Source of the DNA: Lutjanus erythropterus
Lineage: Eukaryota > Chordata > Actinopteri > Lutjaniformes > Lutjanidae
Reading direction: 5' to 3'
Length of the DNA: 64,000 bases
Assembly (NCBI GenBank): GCA_020091685.1
Contig: CM034594.1
Coordinates: forward strand, 5,392,903 to 5,456,902
The notes under the pieces: model-generated
What the model was told of the DNA's origin: nothing
What the model saw: only the letters and a program-made list of their open reading frames with translations
Databases searched by the model: none
Program-made: the position numbers and the translations under genes
Part shown: in pieces, positions 63,126-64,000 of the stretch
Layout: each line of letters starts with the position of its first letter
How positions within the stretch are numbered: position 1 is the first letter of the stretch

Positions 63126-64000
63126 GTATGAACGTGCTATTTTGATCATTTCTTAAATAGAGGTTGCTAGTCAGGATTTTTTAAAATGTTTTCTTTATAT
63201 GTTGTTGGTTGCTTGTCCTCCTGGGATCCACAAGTAAATTCAGTGAAATTAATAATATAATTTTATGTAAATGCTTTGTTTTCTATTGCAGATTAGAGAT
63301 TTTTGTTGGTATATTGTTCATATTCATCCTCAAAAGCACAATCATACATTATACATGCAATTTTGCATTTTCTCCCCCTCAAGCAAAACTCCCCTAAACA
63401 CAGAACAAATAACACTGCCTCAAATGTCAAATAGCATTTTACAGTATTAATATCTCAAGGAGCATACGTAAAATACATAAATAAAATGCAGTAGAATTAA
63501 GAAAGAAAAATCAGATAAACAAGTGATGGGTTCAAAAAGGAACCCCAGATAACCAGAAAGAGTTCTGAATCAAAAGAGAGTGCTCAATTAGTCAAAGCAC
63601 TGTATAAAATAAATAAATAAATACATTTATTAATTCATAAATTTTCTCCAGTTTTTGAAAGGACACCTTTGGGGCTGAGGTGACTTCCAATCCAATAGGA
63701 TCAATTGAATTGATGAAAAAGCAGTTGTATATATAGTAAATAATTATCTTCAGCCTGAACACCAAAGATCCAGATCCAGGTTCTGGGTTGAAGTTTTAGA
63801 CTGAGGGAGTCTGATAAGACTTTGAATGTTGTATCAGTTGTAAGCAGAGTGAAAACATGCGAGTAAGATCTGCTGGAGATCTGCAGCCATCCACAACATT
63901 TAAATGTGCTTATGAACGCTTGGAGTTAGAGTAGTGCAGGCAGTGCAGTAACTTGAATTGTAATAGATTTCACCATGCACACACTGAACTTTTATTAACC
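63126..64000. other. right edge: probable intron of the Cys-rich gene
   Basis: No Cys-rich module follows exon 18. An acceptor-like TTCTATTGCAG at 63291 opens a frame that does not resemble the repeats and was not accepted. The rest is AT-rich DNA with AAATAAATAAAT near 63609. Confidence 0.5.

Noticed and set aside
63126-63131. End of the Cys-rich protein at GTA TGA just after exon 18
   Set aside because: GTATGA also works as a splice donor at a phase-0 boundary like the four introns before it, and a protein ending in mid-module is unlikely. Not excluded.
63292-63397. Nineteenth exon of the Cys-rich gene after TTGCAG at 63291
   Set aside because: The frame lacks the Cys-Pro-Gly pattern of every other exon and shows no donor with a continuing module.

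Overview
The window is vertebrate nuclear DNA, almost certainly from a ray-finned (teleost) fish. Genes have many short exons with GT-AG introns. The non-coding DNA is AT-rich and full of (CA/GT)n tracts and short inverted-repeat DNA transposons of kinds common in fish. The recognisable proteins match vertebrate PDE9A, HEPACAM/GlialCAM, neurogranin and SPA17. No bacterial, organelle or viral gene was seen.

Layout. (1) 335-2343, minus: the first two coding exons of a pde9a gene whose remainder lies beyond the left edge. (2) 2344-14125: transposon-rich intergenic DNA. (3) 14126-25691, minus: a complete seven-exon hepacam gene (439 codons by my splicing). (4) 25692-32863: intergenic, with three simple repeats. 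(5) 32864-36523, minus: complete three-exon neurogranin (90 codons). (6) 39665-44974, minus: spa17 with the RIIa-type N-terminus, followed by a very large Glu-rich exon of 567 codons; the 3' end is unresolved. (7) 45780-50021, minus: a ten-exon gene for a small receptor with one Ig domain, one membrane segment and two ITIM-like motifs (304 codons). (8) 50925-63125 and probably beyond the right edge, plus: an 18-exon gene of 905 codons in one open frame. It encodes a signal peptide followed by tandem Cys-rich modules of the ephrin-receptor-like (GCC2/GCC3) type. It starts head-to-head with gene 7, about 0.9 kb apart.

How the genes relate. hepacam, nrgn and spa17 are also close together on human 11q24, so this block is old synteny. 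pde9a is on human chromosome 21, so its position beside hepacam marks a rearrangement. hepacam (glial adhesion), nrgn (neuronal calmodulin buffering) and spa17 (flagellum/PKA anchoring) do not form a pathway; the link is positional. Genes 7 and 8 are the least familiar and the best candidates for undescribed biology: a putative inhibitory receptor and a large secreted Cys-rich protein share one divergent promoter interval.

Exon boundaries were set by eye from reading frame, splice consensus and intron phase. All joins listed keep one open frame, but none was tested against transcripts. Assignments to named genes rest on remembered family sequences, not on a database search.
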